A stretch of 13,334 bases of DNA from Candidatus Portnoybacteria bacterium CG_4_9_14_3_um_filter_43_11 (GTDB lineage: Bacteria; Patescibacteriota; Minisyncoccia; Portnoybacterales; UBA2143), in NCBI GenBank assembly GCA_002791035.1, contig PFWG01000045.1, positions 1-13,334 of the forward strand, read 5' to 3'. Both the position numbers and the translations under genes were made by a program. This document shows positions 5,981 through 12,996 of this stretch, piece after piece (positions within the stretch are counted from its first letter, which is position 1; every line of letters starts with the position of its first letter). Under the pieces are notes generated by a model. That model ran no database searches and had not been told where the DNA came from. It saw only the letters and a list, made by a program, of their open reading frames with translations.

Positions 5981-6667
5981 ATGAAATTCATTTTGGGCAG
6001 AAAAATTGGGATGAGTCAGATATTTGATGAAAGCGAGAAAGTTGTCCCGCTGACTTTAGTTGAAGCTGGTCCCTGTCCGGTCGTTCAAGTGAAGACAGAT
6101 GAGAAGGACGGCTACTGTTCGACTCAAATTGCCTTTAGCAATATTAAAGACAAGAAGACAAAAAAGCCCCAGCGGGGTCATTTCAAAAAAGCCGGACTGA
6201 AAAAGAATTACCGCTACCTGAAAGAATTTAAGGGCGAGGGCGTGAAAGTGGGCGATGTTCTGACTGTTTCCATTTTTGCCAAAGGCGATCTGGTCAAGGT
6301 TTCGGGTATTTCCAAAGGGAAGGGTTTTCAAGGAGTGGTTAAAAGACATGGGTTCAAGGGCGGTCCAGCCTCGCACGGGACAAAGCATAATTTACGCGCT
6401 CCCGGTTCAATTGGCACGTCTTTCCCGGAAAGAGTTTGGAAAGGCAGAAAGATGGCTGGTCGAATGGGAAGCGATCGCGTCACCATCTTGGGCAAATTAA
6501 GAGTGGTCGCGGTAGATCCGGACAATAATCTGCTGGCTATTAGGGGTTCGGTGCCGGGCAGAAAAGGGACTCTTTTGGAAATAATCGGACAGGGCGAAAT
6601 TAATCTAAACAAGAAAACTGGGAAAAAGAAGGATTTGCCGGTCAAAGAGGAAAAGAATCAATTATAG
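5981..6667 (+). CDS. rplC: 50S ribosomal protein L3
   Basis: L3 is an early 50S assembly protein whose loop reaches toward the peptidyl transferase centre. The 228-aa product begins MKFILGRKIGMSQIF. It carries SKGKGFQGVVKRH (111-123), GGPASHG (127-133), PGSIG (141-145) and KGRKMAGRMG (154-163). Thr146 sits where E. coli has Gln150, the PrmB methylation site, so that modification is not expected. The Lys-rich tail after about residue 205 (NKKTGKKKDLPVKEEKNQL) is longer than in E. coli L3. It is the first gene after the strong terminator and lacks a clear SD. rplD starts two bases after its stop. Confidence 0.98.
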   Translation: MKFILGRKIGMSQIFDESEKVVPLTLVEAGPCPVVQVKTDEKDGYCSTQIAFSNIKDKKTKKPQRGHFKKAGLKKNYRYLKEFKGEGVKVGDVLTVSIFAKGDLVKVSGISKGKGFQGVVKRHGFKGGPASHGTKHNLRAPGSIGTSFPERVWKGRKMAGRMGSDRVTILGKLRVVAVDPDNNLLAIRGSVPGRKGTLLEIIGQGEINLNKKTGKKKDLPVKEEKNQL

Positions 6668-6669
6668 AA

Positions 6670-7320
6670 ATGGAAGAAATAATTTACAATCAGAAGGGCG
6701 GAAAGATGGGGAAGATAGATTTGCCTTCGGATATTTTTGGTTTGGAAATGAATAATGACTTAGTTCGCCAAGTGGTCTCGGCCTATTTGGCTAATAAGAG
6801 GAAAGTGATTGCTCATACCAAGGACCGGGGAGAAGTAAGCGGCGGCGGGAAAAAACCATGGAGGCAAAAAGGCACTGGCCGGGCGCGGCATGGCTCTATC
6901 CGTTCGCCACTGTGGAAGGGCGGCGGAGTGACTTTCGGTCCAACCAAAGAGAGGAATTTTTCAAAAAAAATCAACAAAAAAGTGAAAAGGAAAGCGCTTT
7001 TTATGTCTTTGTCTTCTAAAGTTAGAGACAAAGAAATCGTTCTAATCGATAAAATAGAATTAGACGAGGTCAAGACGAAAAAAATGCTTGGGATTATCAA
7101 TAATTTAAAGGAGAAAATCGGAAAGGATTTAAAAAAGGGAGTATTGATTGTTCAGCCCGGAAGCGATAGGAACATATCGTTATCCAGCCGGAATATTCAA
7201 AAAACAAAAGTAATCCGAGCGGACAATCTTAATCTTTTGGAAGTCCTATCTTACAAGTATTTGTTGATTTTATCTCCCGAAGAAACCATTAAACTTATTG
7301 AAAAGAAATACGAGATTTAA
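6670..7320 (+). CDS. rplD: 50S ribosomal protein L4
   Basis: L4 binds domain I of 23S rRNA and its extended loop lines the exit tunnel. The 216-aa product has the diagnostic loop: GEVSGGGKKPWRQKGTGRAR (54-73), then HGSIRSPLWKGGGVTFGP (74-91). A Lys-rich segment and a C-terminal Rossmann-like part follow, with LLEVLSYKYLLILSPEETIKLIE near the end. In E. coli this protein represses its own operon at transcription and translation; the terminator-bearing leader before rplC would be the natural target here, though no L4-binding motif was recognised. It is two bases after rplC and four before rplW. Confidence 0.97.
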   Translation: MEEIIYNQKGGKMGKIDLPSDIFGLEMNNDLVRQVVSAYLANKRKVIAHTKDRGEVSGGGKKPWRQKGTGRARHGSIRSPLWKGGGVTFGPTKERNFSKKINKKVKRKALFMSLSSKVRDKEIVLIDKIELDEVKTKKMLGIINNLKEKIGKDLKKGVLIVQPGSDRNISLSSRNIQKTKVIRADNLNLLEVLSYKYLLILSPEETIKLIEKKYEI

Positions 7321-7324
7321 AAAT

Positions 7325-7738
7325 ATGGCCGGATTACTTAAGAAAATATTAAAAAAAGACAACAGAGAGGAAAAAGACAAAACTCTTGGACCGGCGGAGA
7401 AAAAAGCGCCTAAGGAGTCGGCTAAATTGTCAAAGAAAGAAAAAGTCGATGTGTATCGGTTTATCCAGTCGGCGCATATTACTGAAAAGGCCGGAATTTT
7501 GACCGAGCAGAACAAATATGTTTTTAGGGTTTATCCTAAGGCAAACAAGCCGGAAGTGAAAAAAAGCATTGAGTCGCTTTACGGCGTAAAAGTAGAACAG
7601 GTCCGGATGGTTCATTGCGCGCCGAAAAAAATGCGGTTGGGCGGGAAAGAAGGCTTTAAGCGCGGGTTGAAAAAAGGATTTAAGAAAGCTATTGTGACTC
7701 TAAAAGAAGGCGATAAGATAGAATTGTCTCCAAGATAA
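7325..7738 (+). CDS. rplW: 50S ribosomal protein L23 with Lys-rich N-terminal extension
   Basis: L23 sits at the tunnel exit and is the main docking site for trigger factor and SRP. ATG 7325 gives 137 aa. The usual fold occupies about 44-137: IQSAHITEKAG, NKYVFRVYPKANKPEVKKSIESLYGVKV, and the tail KKAIVTLKEGDKIEL. The first 43 or so residues are a charged Lys/Glu-rich extension absent from the roughly 100-aa E. coli protein. An in-frame non-ATG start at 7298 would overlap rplD and is less likely. An 11-bp near-duplication (7730-7740, 7741-7751, each starting CCAAGATAA) spans the stop codon. Confidence 0.96.
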   Translation: MAGLLKKILKKDNREEKDKTLGPAEKKAPKESAKLSKKEKVDVYRFIQSAHITEKAGILTEQNKYVFRVYPKANKPEVKKSIESLYGVKVEQVRMVHCAPKKMRLGGKEGFKRGLKKGFKKAIVTLKEGDKIELSPR

Positions 7739-7753
7739 CGCCAAGATAATAAT

Positions 7754-8596
7754 ATGCTTAAAAAGTATAAACCAACATCTCCCGGGAGAAGGCAAATGAC
7801 ATCAGTTGATTATTCGGTTTTGACCAAGAAAGAGCCGGAAAAGAAACTGATTAGAAAGCTGGTCAAGAAAGCCGGCCGCGGTTTTATGGGGCGAATTACA
7901 GTTAGACATAGAGGAGGAGGCCACAAAAAAAGATATCGTTTGATTGATTTTAAGAGATGTGATAAGTTGAATATCCCAGCTAAAGTTTTTTCTCTTGAGT
8001 ACGATCCCAATAGAAGCGCTTTCATCGCTTTGCTGAATTACACCGATGGCGAAAAAAGATACATTATCGCTCCCAATGGGCTGAAGGTCGGGCAGGAAAT
8101 TGTTTGCCAGGAAAAAGCCGAGATGAAAATTGGCAACAGGATGTTTTTAAAAAATATCACGCCCGGCGCTTATGTCCATAGCATTGAATTATCGCCTAAA
8201 AAAGGCGGCCAGCTGGTCCGCGCCGCCGGCTCTTCGGCGCAGGTGATGGCCCACGAAGGCAATTATACGCAGATGAAGTTGTCTTCGGGGGAGATTAGAT
8301 TGGTTTTGGGTAATTGTTTCGCTACGCTTGGCCAATTGAGTAATATTGAACATAATGTCGTTGTGATTGGGAAAGCCGGCCGAAACCGCTGGCTAGGCCG
8401 CCGGCCAACCGTAAGAGGCACGGCGATGAATCCGGTTGACCATCCCCATGGCGGCGGAGAGCAACGTCAGCCAATTGGTTTAAGAAAGGGCCCGAAGACT
8501 CCCTGGGGCAAACCGGCCTATGGAGTGAAAACCAGAAAAAAGAAGGTCAGCGACCGACTGATTATAAATAGAAGAACTAAAAAGAAAAAGAAATAA
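7754..8596 (+). CDS. rplB: 50S ribosomal protein L2
   Basis: L2 is needed for subunit joining and sits near the peptidyl transferase centre. The 280-aa product is the usual length (E. coli 273). It shows GRITVRHRGGGHKKRYRLIDF (46-66), LEYDPNRSAFIALLNYTDGEKRYI (81-104), and the signature GRRPTVRGTAMNPVDHPHGGGE (215-236). The functionally important His of the DHPHGGG loop (His230, His232) is present. Just after it the sequence reads GGGEQR, where most L2 proteins have GGGEGR. The C-terminus is an RRTKKKKKK-like basic tail. The gene lies 15 bases after rplW; rpsS follows by two. Confidence 0.98.
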   Translation: MLKKYKPTSPGRRQMTSVDYSVLTKKEPEKKLIRKLVKKAGRGFMGRITVRHRGGGHKKRYRLIDFKRCDKLNIPAKVFSLEYDPNRSAFIALLNYTDGEKRYIIAPNGLKVGQEIVCQEKAEMKIGNRMFLKNITPGAYVHSIELSPKKGGQLVRAAGSSAQVMAHEGNYTQMKLSSGEIRLVLGNCFATLGQLSNIEHNVVVIGKAGRNRWLGRRPTVRGTAMNPVDHPHGGGEQRQPIGLRKGPKTPWGKPAYGVKTRKKKVSDRLIINRRTKKKKK

Positions 8597-8598
8597 AC

Positions 8599-8898
8599 AT
8601 GAGTAGGTCTGTTAAAAAAGGTCCATATGTCGATCCCAAGTTATTGGAAAAGATAGCTAAATTAAAGTCGGGCGATAAGACGGCGATTAGAACCTGGTCA
8701 AGAGATTCTTCCATTTCTCCGGAAATGGTCGGCTTTACTTTCGGCGTTCATAATGGCAGGCAACATATTCCCGTCTTTATTACCGAGGATATGGTTGGCC
8801 ATAAATTAGGAGAATTTGCTCCCACTCGCAAGTTCATTAAACATGGCGGCAAGATGCAGAGAGAACAGGAGGCGACCGCCCGTCAGAAACAGCCGTAA
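8599..8898 (+). CDS. rpsS: 30S ribosomal protein S19
   Basis: S19 binds the 30S head with S13 and touches A-site tRNA. The 99-aa product is a normal size and has MSRSVKKGPYVD (1-12), IRTWSRDSSISPEMVGFTFGVHNGRQHIPVFITEDMVGHKLGEFAPTR as one conserved run (30-77), and FIKHGGK. It starts two bases after rplB and ends four bases before rplV, so translational coupling is likely. Confidence 0.98.
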   Translation: MSRSVKKGPYVDPKLLEKIAKLKSGDKTAIRTWSRDSSISPEMVGFTFGVHNGRQHIPVFITEDMVGHKLGEFAPTRKFIKHGGKMQREQEATARQKQP

Positions 8899-8902
8899 TA
8901 TT

Positions 8903-9484
8903 ATGATTACAGTTAGACTAAGACATTTAAGAATATCGCCTAGAAAGGTCAGGTTAACCACTGACCTGATTAAGGGTTTGAGCGTGAAAGAAGCCGAAAG
9001 CCAGTTGAAATTTTTAGCCAAGAGGTCGGCAAAACCGGTTTTGAAACTTTTAAATTCAGCCGTCGCCAACGCTTTAAAAAACCAGAGTTCATCCAGGGAA
9101 AATCTCTATATCTCGGGCGTCAGGGTTGACGGCGGACCAAGTTTAAAACGCTGGCGGGCAAGAGCAATGGGCCGAGCGGCCTCAATACTAAAAAGGACCA
9201 GCCATATTACGCTTACCTTGGGAGAAAAAGATTTTCCGGCGGCCAAGGTCAGTAAAAAAGAAACAGTGAAACAAGAAGAAAAAGCGGCGCCGGAAAGAAA
9301 AGAAGCAAAAAGACCGCTAACCCAAATAGTGGGCAAGGTTGAGACAAAAAGCAAGATATTGCCTAGGAAAAAATCATTTATTCCGAAAAAACCGCATCAA
9401 GACGAATCGCAGTCAAAGATTAAATTCTTTAGCCGCCAAACCTTTGGCAACGCCAAAAAGATTTTTAGAAGAAAGAGTATCTAA
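8903..9484 (+). CDS. rplV: 50S ribosomal protein L22 with long C-terminal extension
   Basis: L22 contacts all 23S domains and its hairpin lines the exit tunnel. ATG 8903 begins the standard N-terminus (MITVRLRHLRISPRKVRL); in-frame sequence before it overlaps rpsS and has no L22 match. The normal domain fills about residues 1-110: ISPRKVR, LLNSAVANAL, and the hairpin KRWRARAMGRAASILKRTSHI (82-102). Residues 111-193 form an unusual 83-aa extension rich in Lys, Glu, Gln and Ser with no recognisable domain, making the protein 193 aa against about 110 in E. coli. The reading frame is continuous, so this is not a frameshift. An 86-base structured gap follows before rpsC. Confidence 0.95.
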   Translation: MITVRLRHLRISPRKVRLTTDLIKGLSVKEAESQLKFLAKRSAKPVLKLLNSAVANALKNQSSSRENLYISGVRVDGGPSLKRWRARAMGRAASILKRTSHITLTLGEKDFPAAKVSKKETVKQEEKAAPERKEAKRPLTQIVGKVETKSKILPRKKSFIPKKPHQDESQSKIKFFSRQTFGNAKKIFRRKSI

Positions 9485-9494
9485 CTATATCAAC

Positions 9495-9516
9495 AATTAT
9501 ATCAAGAGATATAATT
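9495..9516 (+). repeat. Perfect hairpin 1 in the rplV–rpsC gap
   Basis: AATTATATC (9495-9503) is the exact reverse complement of GATATAATT (9508-9516), with loop AAGA. This gives a 9-bp A/U-rich stem eleven bases after the rplV stop. No U tract follows, so it is not a standard terminator. Confidence 0.7.
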
Positions 9517-9526
9517 TCATTCGCTC

Positions 9527-9555
9527 GGAAATAAATAAGCCAGCTTATTATTTCC
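9527..9555 (+). repeat. Hairpin 2 in the rplV–rpsC gap
   Basis: GGAAATAA, one bulged A, then TAAG (9527-9539) pairs with CTTATTATTTCC (9544-9555) around loop CCAG. The stem has 12 pairs. It ends 15 bases before the rpsC ATG, so it could affect ribosome access or mRNA processing. Confidence 0.7.
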
Positions 9556-9570
9556 TCGCTCATATCAATT

Positions 9571-10254
9571 ATGGGACAGAAAGTTCATCCATACGCTTTC
9601 CGATTGGGATTTATTAAAAATTGGAAATCGCGCTGGTTTAGCAAAAATAAATATAAAGAACTTCTTGAACAGGATTATTTGCTGCGGGCTTTTATTTTGA
9701 AAAAATTATCCAGAACCGGCGTCAATTCCGTAGAAATAGAGCGGTCGGCTAATTTTATTAACATCGTTATCCAGACCGCCCGGCCAGGTCTGGTTATCGG
9801 TCGAGGGGGAGCCGGTATAGAGGAGTTAAAAAAAGAAATCGAACGGATTCTTTTTAAAAAAGACCCGTCTTTGGCCAAAACCGAAGTTAAGTTGGAAGTG
9901 GAAGAAATTAGGGATTCTTCCAGTCGAGCGGCGGTGATGGCATCGGATATTTGCGTCCAAATAGAAAAAAGGACTCCTTATCGTCGGGTATTAAAACAGA
10001 CGATTGACAAAATTATGCAGAGTCGGGAAGTCAAGGGCGCCAAGATAATGGTTAGCGGACGGCTCAATGGCGCCGAAATCGCTCGGAGAGAATGGTTAAA
10101 AGAAGGCAGAATTCCTCTTCAGACCCTGCGTTCGGACATTGACTACGCGCAGGCGACCGCTTACACTACCTACGGAACAATTGGGATAAAAGTCTGGATT
10201 TATAAGGGAGAAATTTTCAAAGACCATGTTGCAACCGAAAAAAGTAAAGCATAG
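9571..10254 (+). CDS. rpsC: 30S ribosomal protein S3
   Basis: S3 is a head protein at the mRNA entry channel with helicase function. The 227-aa product begins MGQKVHPYAFRLGFIK. The KH domain carries the GXXG loop as GRGG (77-80). YRRVLKQ (137-143) keeps the two Arg and one Lys matching E. coli Arg131, Arg132 and Lys135, the entry-channel residues. The C-terminal domain has SGRLNGAEIARREW (162-175) and TTYGTIGIKVWIYKGEI. The start has no SD; the context ATATCAATTATG is identical over 12 bases to that of rplF. Its last 29 bases overlap rplP in another frame. Confidence 0.98.
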   Translation: MGQKVHPYAFRLGFIKNWKSRWFSKNKYKELLEQDYLLRAFILKKLSRTGVNSVEIERSANFINIVIQTARPGLVIGRGGAGIEELKKEIERILFKKDPSLAKTEVKLEVEEIRDSSSRAAVMASDICVQIEKRTPYRRVLKQTIDKIMQSREVKGAKIMVSGRLNGAEIARREWLKEGRIPLQTLRSDIDYAQATAYTTYGTIGIKVWIYKGEIFKDHVATEKSKA

Positions 10255-10636
10255 AAAATGGCATAAAGGCAGAAGAAGGACAAAAGGAAAGGACTCTCGG
10301 GGGACAGAGGTTTCTTTCGGTTCATACGGCCTGAAGGCGGTCGGCTCCGCTTGGCTTACTGCCAGACAGATTGAAGCGGCTAGAAGGGCAATGACCAGAT
10401 ATATCCAACGCGGTGGAAAGATTTGGATTAGGGTTTTTCCGGACAAGCCGAGAACGAGAAAGGGCGCGGAAACGCCAATGGGCGGCGGGAAGGGCAGCGT
10501 TGACCATTATGTGACGGCGATAAAAGCAGGCCGAGTTGTCTTTGAGATGGATGGCGTGTCGGAGGAGACGGCCAAAGAAGCAATGCGCCGGGCAGCGCAT
10601 AAATTGCCGGTTAAAACGAAGTTTGTCAGCCGATAA
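10226..10636 (+). CDS. rplP: 50S ribosomal protein L16
   Basis: L16 organises the A-site and central protuberance region of the 50S. The 136-aa product starts MLQPKKVKHRKWHKGR, nearly the E. coli N-terminus, which fixes the start inside the end of rpsC (29-base overlap). It shows LTARQIEAARRAMTR (44-58) and KIWIRVFPDKP (65-75), and ends AAHKLPVKTKFV. Pro84 (codon 10475-10477) in ETPMGGGKG aligns with E. coli Arg81, the residue hydroxylated by YcfD/RoxA near the peptidyl transferase centre, so that modification cannot occur here. rpmC follows after three bases. Confidence 0.98.
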   Translation: MLQPKKVKHRKWHKGRRRTKGKDSRGTEVSFGSYGLKAVGSAWLTARQIEAARRAMTRYIQRGGKIWIRVFPDKPRTRKGAETPMGGGKGSVDHYVTAIKAGRVVFEMDGVSEETAKEAMRRAAHKLPVKTKFVSR

Positions 10637-10639
10637 TTT

Positions 10640-10831
10640 ATGAAAATGAAAGAATTAAAACAAAAAAATAAGAACGAACTAAGAAAATTATTGACCGAAA
10701 ACCAAAAAAAAATAGGCCAGTTTAGGTTTGATTTAAACTCCAAGAAGATTAAAAATGTCAAGGAGATGAAGGAATTAAAAAAGGACGCGGCCAGGATTTT
10801 AACTATTTTAAATAAAGAAGACCATGACTAA
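10640..10831 (+). CDS. rpmC: 50S ribosomal protein L29
   Basis: L29 is a small two-helix protein beside L23 at the tunnel exit. The 63-aa product matches family length. It has MKELKQKNKNELRKLL at the start and the helix KKDAARILTILN near the end; the central QFRFDLNSKK replaces the typical LRFQ segment. A second in-frame ATG at 10646 would remove two residues and cannot be excluded. Its last eight bases overlap rpsQ (ATGACTAA), a typical coupling overlap. Confidence 0.93.
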   Translation: MKMKELKQKNKNELRKLLTENQKKIGQFRFDLNSKKIKNVKEMKELKKDAARILTILNKEDHD

Positions 10832-11108
10832 AGAAAAAGAGAAAAAAGATAATAACCAGGTTGAATCCGGCCAAACCAGGCTGCGTCTGCTTCAAGGTAA
10901 GGTAGTCGGCGGCAAAATGAGCAAAACGGTTGTTGTTTTGGTCAATCGGTTCAAGCAACATCCCAAATACAAAAAAAGATACTTAATCAGCAAGAAATAC
11001 AAAGCGCATAACGAAAGCGGCCAATATGAGGTTGGCGACCGGGTTATTATTAAGGAATGTCGTCCGATGAGCCGGGATAAGAAATGGATAGTAGTAGAAA
11101 AAAGATAA
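10824..11108 (+). CDS. rpsQ: 30S ribosomal protein S17
   Basis: S17 is a primary 16S-binding OB-fold protein needed early in 30S assembly. The 94-aa product has a charged N-terminal extension of about 20 residues, then LQGKVVGGKMSKTVVVLVNRF (23-43), HPKYKKRYLISKKYKAHNE (46-64) and VGDRVIIKECRPMSRDKKW (70-88), which match the family. It overlaps rpmC by eight bases and lies nine bases before rplN. Confidence 0.97.
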   Translation: MTKEKEKKDNNQVESGQTRLRLLQGKVVGGKMSKTVVVLVNRFKQHPKYKKRYLISKKYKAHNESGQYEVGDRVIIKECRPMSRDKKWIVVEKR

Positions 11109-11117
11109 AAGAAAAAT

Positions 11118-11483
11118 ATGATTCAGGCTGGAACAAAATTAAAAGTGGCGGACAACACTGGGGCAAAAGTAATCAAGTGTTTTAAGGTTTTGGGCGGCAG
11201 TCGCAGAAGGTATGCCCAAATTGGCGATGTCATAGTCGCCTCTGTTAAAGTTGCCGAGCCGAGAAAGTCCGTTAAGAAAAAGGAAGTTGTTAGAGCAGTG
11301 ATTATCAGACAGAAAAAAGCTTATCGCCGGTCGGACGGTTCTTACATCCGTTTTGACGAGAACGCGGCGGTTATTGTTGATGGGTATAATCCGAAAGGCG
11401 GCCGAATTTTTGGCCCGGTCCCGCGCGAATTGAAAGAGAAGGGTTTTGACAAAATAGCGTCTTTGGCGCCGGAGGTCATCTAA
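11118..11483 (+). CDS. rplN: 50S ribosomal protein L14
   Basis: L14 forms intersubunit bridges with the 30S and, with L19, contacts h14 and h44; RsfS silences ribosomes by binding it. The 121-aa product is standard length and conserved throughout: LKVADNTGAK (8-17), KVLGGSRRRYAQIGDVIVASVK (23-44), GSYIRFDENAAVIVD (74-88), GRIFGPVPREL and the end KIASLAPEVI. The start is plain ATG after an A-rich stretch. The end of the gene contains GGAGGT (11471-11476), which is too far from the rplX ATG to serve as its SD. Confidence 0.98.
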   Translation: MIQAGTKLKVADNTGAKVIKCFKVLGGSRRRYAQIGDVIVASVKVAEPRKSVKKKEVVRAVIIRQKKAYRRSDGSYIRFDENAAVIVDGYNPKGGRIFGPVPRELKEKGFDKIASLAPEVI

Positions 11484-11502
11484 TTTATATATTTATGTCA
11501 TT

Positions 11503-11808
11503 ATGAGAATAAAAAAGGGCGATACCATCTTAATAATTTCAGGCAAAGACAAAGGGAAGAAAGGGAAAATCCTCCAGGCCTTTCCTCGTCTGAATAAGAT
11601 TCTCGTTGAGGGCGTTAATGTGGTTAAAAAGCACAGAAGGGCGAAAAATGAGAGAGAAAAGGGCCAGGTCATCGAGGTTTTTAAGCCGATTAGCGTTTCA
11701 AACGCAAAATTGGTTTGTCCCAAATGCGGCAAAGCGACCCGAGTCGGTTATCGCCCGACGGAGAAGAACAAGTATCGGATGTGCAAAAAATGCGGTCAGG
11801 AGGTCTAA
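11503..11808 (+). CDS. rplX: 50S ribosomal protein L24 with zinc-ribbon-type C-terminus
   Basis: L24 starts 50S assembly by binding the 5' end of 23S rRNA. The 101-aa product has the KOW motif region KKGDTILIISGKDKGKKGKI (4-23) and VEGVNVVKKHRR (35-46). Near the end are two CXXC pairs, Cys72/Cys75 (CPKC) and Cys94/Cys97 (CKKC), as in L24 proteins with an intact zinc ribbon; E. coli lacks it. A three-codon ORF (11495-11506) ending in ATGA overlaps the start and is probably chance. Gaps of 19 bases lie on each side. In E. coli, S8 represses the spc operon at the rplX-rplE junction; here the gap is too short for that full site. Confidence 0.97.
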   Translation: MRIKKGDTILIISGKDKGKKGKILQAFPRLNKILVEGVNVVKKHRRAKNEREKGQVIEVFKPISVSNAKLVCPKCGKATRVGYRPTEKNKYRMCKKCGQEV

Positions 11809-11827
11809 AAGAAGTAATTTTGAATTT

Positions 11828-12382
11828 ATGATGCGGTTAAAGGAAAAATACATCAAGGAAGTTTTGCCGGCAATAAAAGAGAAGTTCGGCTGTAAAAATA
11901 ACCTGGCGGCGGCTAGGGTTGAAAAGGTGGTCGTCAATACCGGCTTTGATCCCAATGTTAGAGACGAGAAATATCAAGAGGCGATTTCCAACGATCTGTC
12001 TTTGATTACCGGCCAGAAGCCATCGGTTCGCCAAGCAAAGAAGTCTATCGCTGGGTTTAAGATTAGGGAAGGAATGCCGGTGGGAATGACGGTTACCCTA
12101 AGAAAAGACAGAATGTACGATTTTTTAGACCGGTTAATTAATGTGGTTTTGCCAAGGTCGCGCGATTTTCGCGGCTTGCCCGAGAAAAATATTGACCAAA
12201 ACGGCAATTTAAACATCGGGATTAAAGAGCAGATTATTTTTCCCGAGATTTCAACGGAAAAAGCGGGCAGTATCTTTGGTATTGAGATTTCAGTCGTTAG
12301 TTCGGCCAAGTCGCGCCAGGAAGGGCTGGAATTATTCAGGCGGTTGGGATTTCCCATAATAAAGCCAGAGAATAAAGAATAA
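11828..12382 (+). CDS. rplE: 50S ribosomal protein L5
   Basis: L5 belongs to the central protuberance, binds 5S rRNA, and contacts P-site tRNA. I start at ATG 11828 (184 aa); the next codon, ATG 11831, is equally possible. In-frame sequence back to 11606 lies inside rplX and has no L5 match. Recognisable parts are LKEKYIKEVLPAIKEKFG, RVEKVVVNTGF (30-40), TGQKPSVRQAKKSIAGFKIREGMPVGMTVTLR, and RDFRGLPEKNIDQNGNLNIGIKEQIIFPEI. The next gene begins four bases after the stop. Confidence 0.98.
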   Translation: MMRLKEKYIKEVLPAIKEKFGCKNNLAAARVEKVVVNTGFDPNVRDEKYQEAISNDLSLITGQKPSVRQAKKSIAGFKIREGMPVGMTVTLRKDRMYDFLDRLINVVLPRSRDFRGLPEKNIDQNGNLNIGIKEQIIFPEISTEKAGSIFGIEISVVSSAKSRQEGLELFRRLGFPIIKPENKE

Positions 12383-12386
12383 AGAT

Positions 12387-12572
12387 ATGGCTAAAAAATC
12401 AGTTGTTGCCCGGTCGCAAAAAAAACCAAAGTTTTCCACCCGAATAGTTCGGCGCTGTTTTCGTTGCGGCCGGAAAAGGGCATACTCCAGAAAATTTGGT
12501 CTCTGCCGGATTTGCTTCAGGGAATTAGCCAATAAAGGGGAAATTCCCGGAATTAAAAAGAGTAGTTGGTAA
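12387..12572 (+). CDS. rpsZ: 30S ribosomal protein S14, zinc-binding type
   Basis: S14 is a late-assembling 30S head protein. At 61 aa this is the short, zinc-binding form, as in Gram-positive bacteria (rpsN1/rpsZ), not the roughly 100-aa zinc-free form of E. coli. The zinc ligands are Cys24, Cys27, Cys40 and Cys43 (CFRC and CRIC, 12 residues between). The C-terminus ends GEIPGIKKSSW, the standard family tail. It lies in the usual spc position between L5 and S8, four bases after rplE. Confidence 0.98.
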   Translation: MAKKSVVARSQKKPKFSTRIVRRCFRCGRKRAYSRKFGLCRICFRELANKGEIPGIKKSSW

Positions 12573-12592
12573 GACCTAATATTAATAAAAAT

Positions 12593-12982
12593 ATGACCGA
12601 TCCAATTTCAGATATGTTAACAAGAATAAGAAATGGACAAGCTGTTTCCTTAGAAACGGTGGTTGTTCCGTTTTCAAAGATTAAATTTGAAATAGCCAAA
12701 GTTTTGGAAAAAGAAGGATTTATCAGTCGGGTTGAAGCCAAAGGAAAGAGGGCTAAAAAGGTAATGGAAATTACCTTGAAGTATGAGAAAAATGAGCCGG
12801 CGATAGGAATGATTAAAAGAATCAGTAAACTCGGCCAAAGGATTTATATTAAAAAAAACGAGGTTAAATCAATTAGGGAGGGATATGGAATAAGTATTAT
12901 CTCCACTTCTCAAGGATTGATGACCGACAAAGAAGCGAGAAAGAACGGCTTGGGAGGAGAGGTAATTTGTCAGCTTTGGTAA
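12593..12982 (+). CDS. rpsH: 30S ribosomal protein S8
   Basis: S8 binds the central domain of 16S rRNA and in E. coli also represses the spc operon. ATG 12593 gives 129 aa, the normal size, with the standard N-terminus MTDPISDMLTRIRNGQ; a 9-codon in-frame extension to 12566 overlaps the end of rpsZ and is not needed. It also has VVPFSKIKFEIAKVLEKEGFI and the C-terminal signature ISTSQGLMTDKEARKNGLGGEVICQLW. The gap to rpsZ is 20 bases, without an SD. Confidence 0.98.
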   Translation: MTDPISDMLTRIRNGQAVSLETVVVPFSKIKFEIAKVLEKEGFISRVEAKGKRAKKVMEITLKYEKNEPAIGMIKRISKLGQRIYIKKNEVKSIREGYGISIISTSQGLMTDKEARKNGLGGEVICQLW

Positions 12983-12996
12983 AAAATATATCAATT

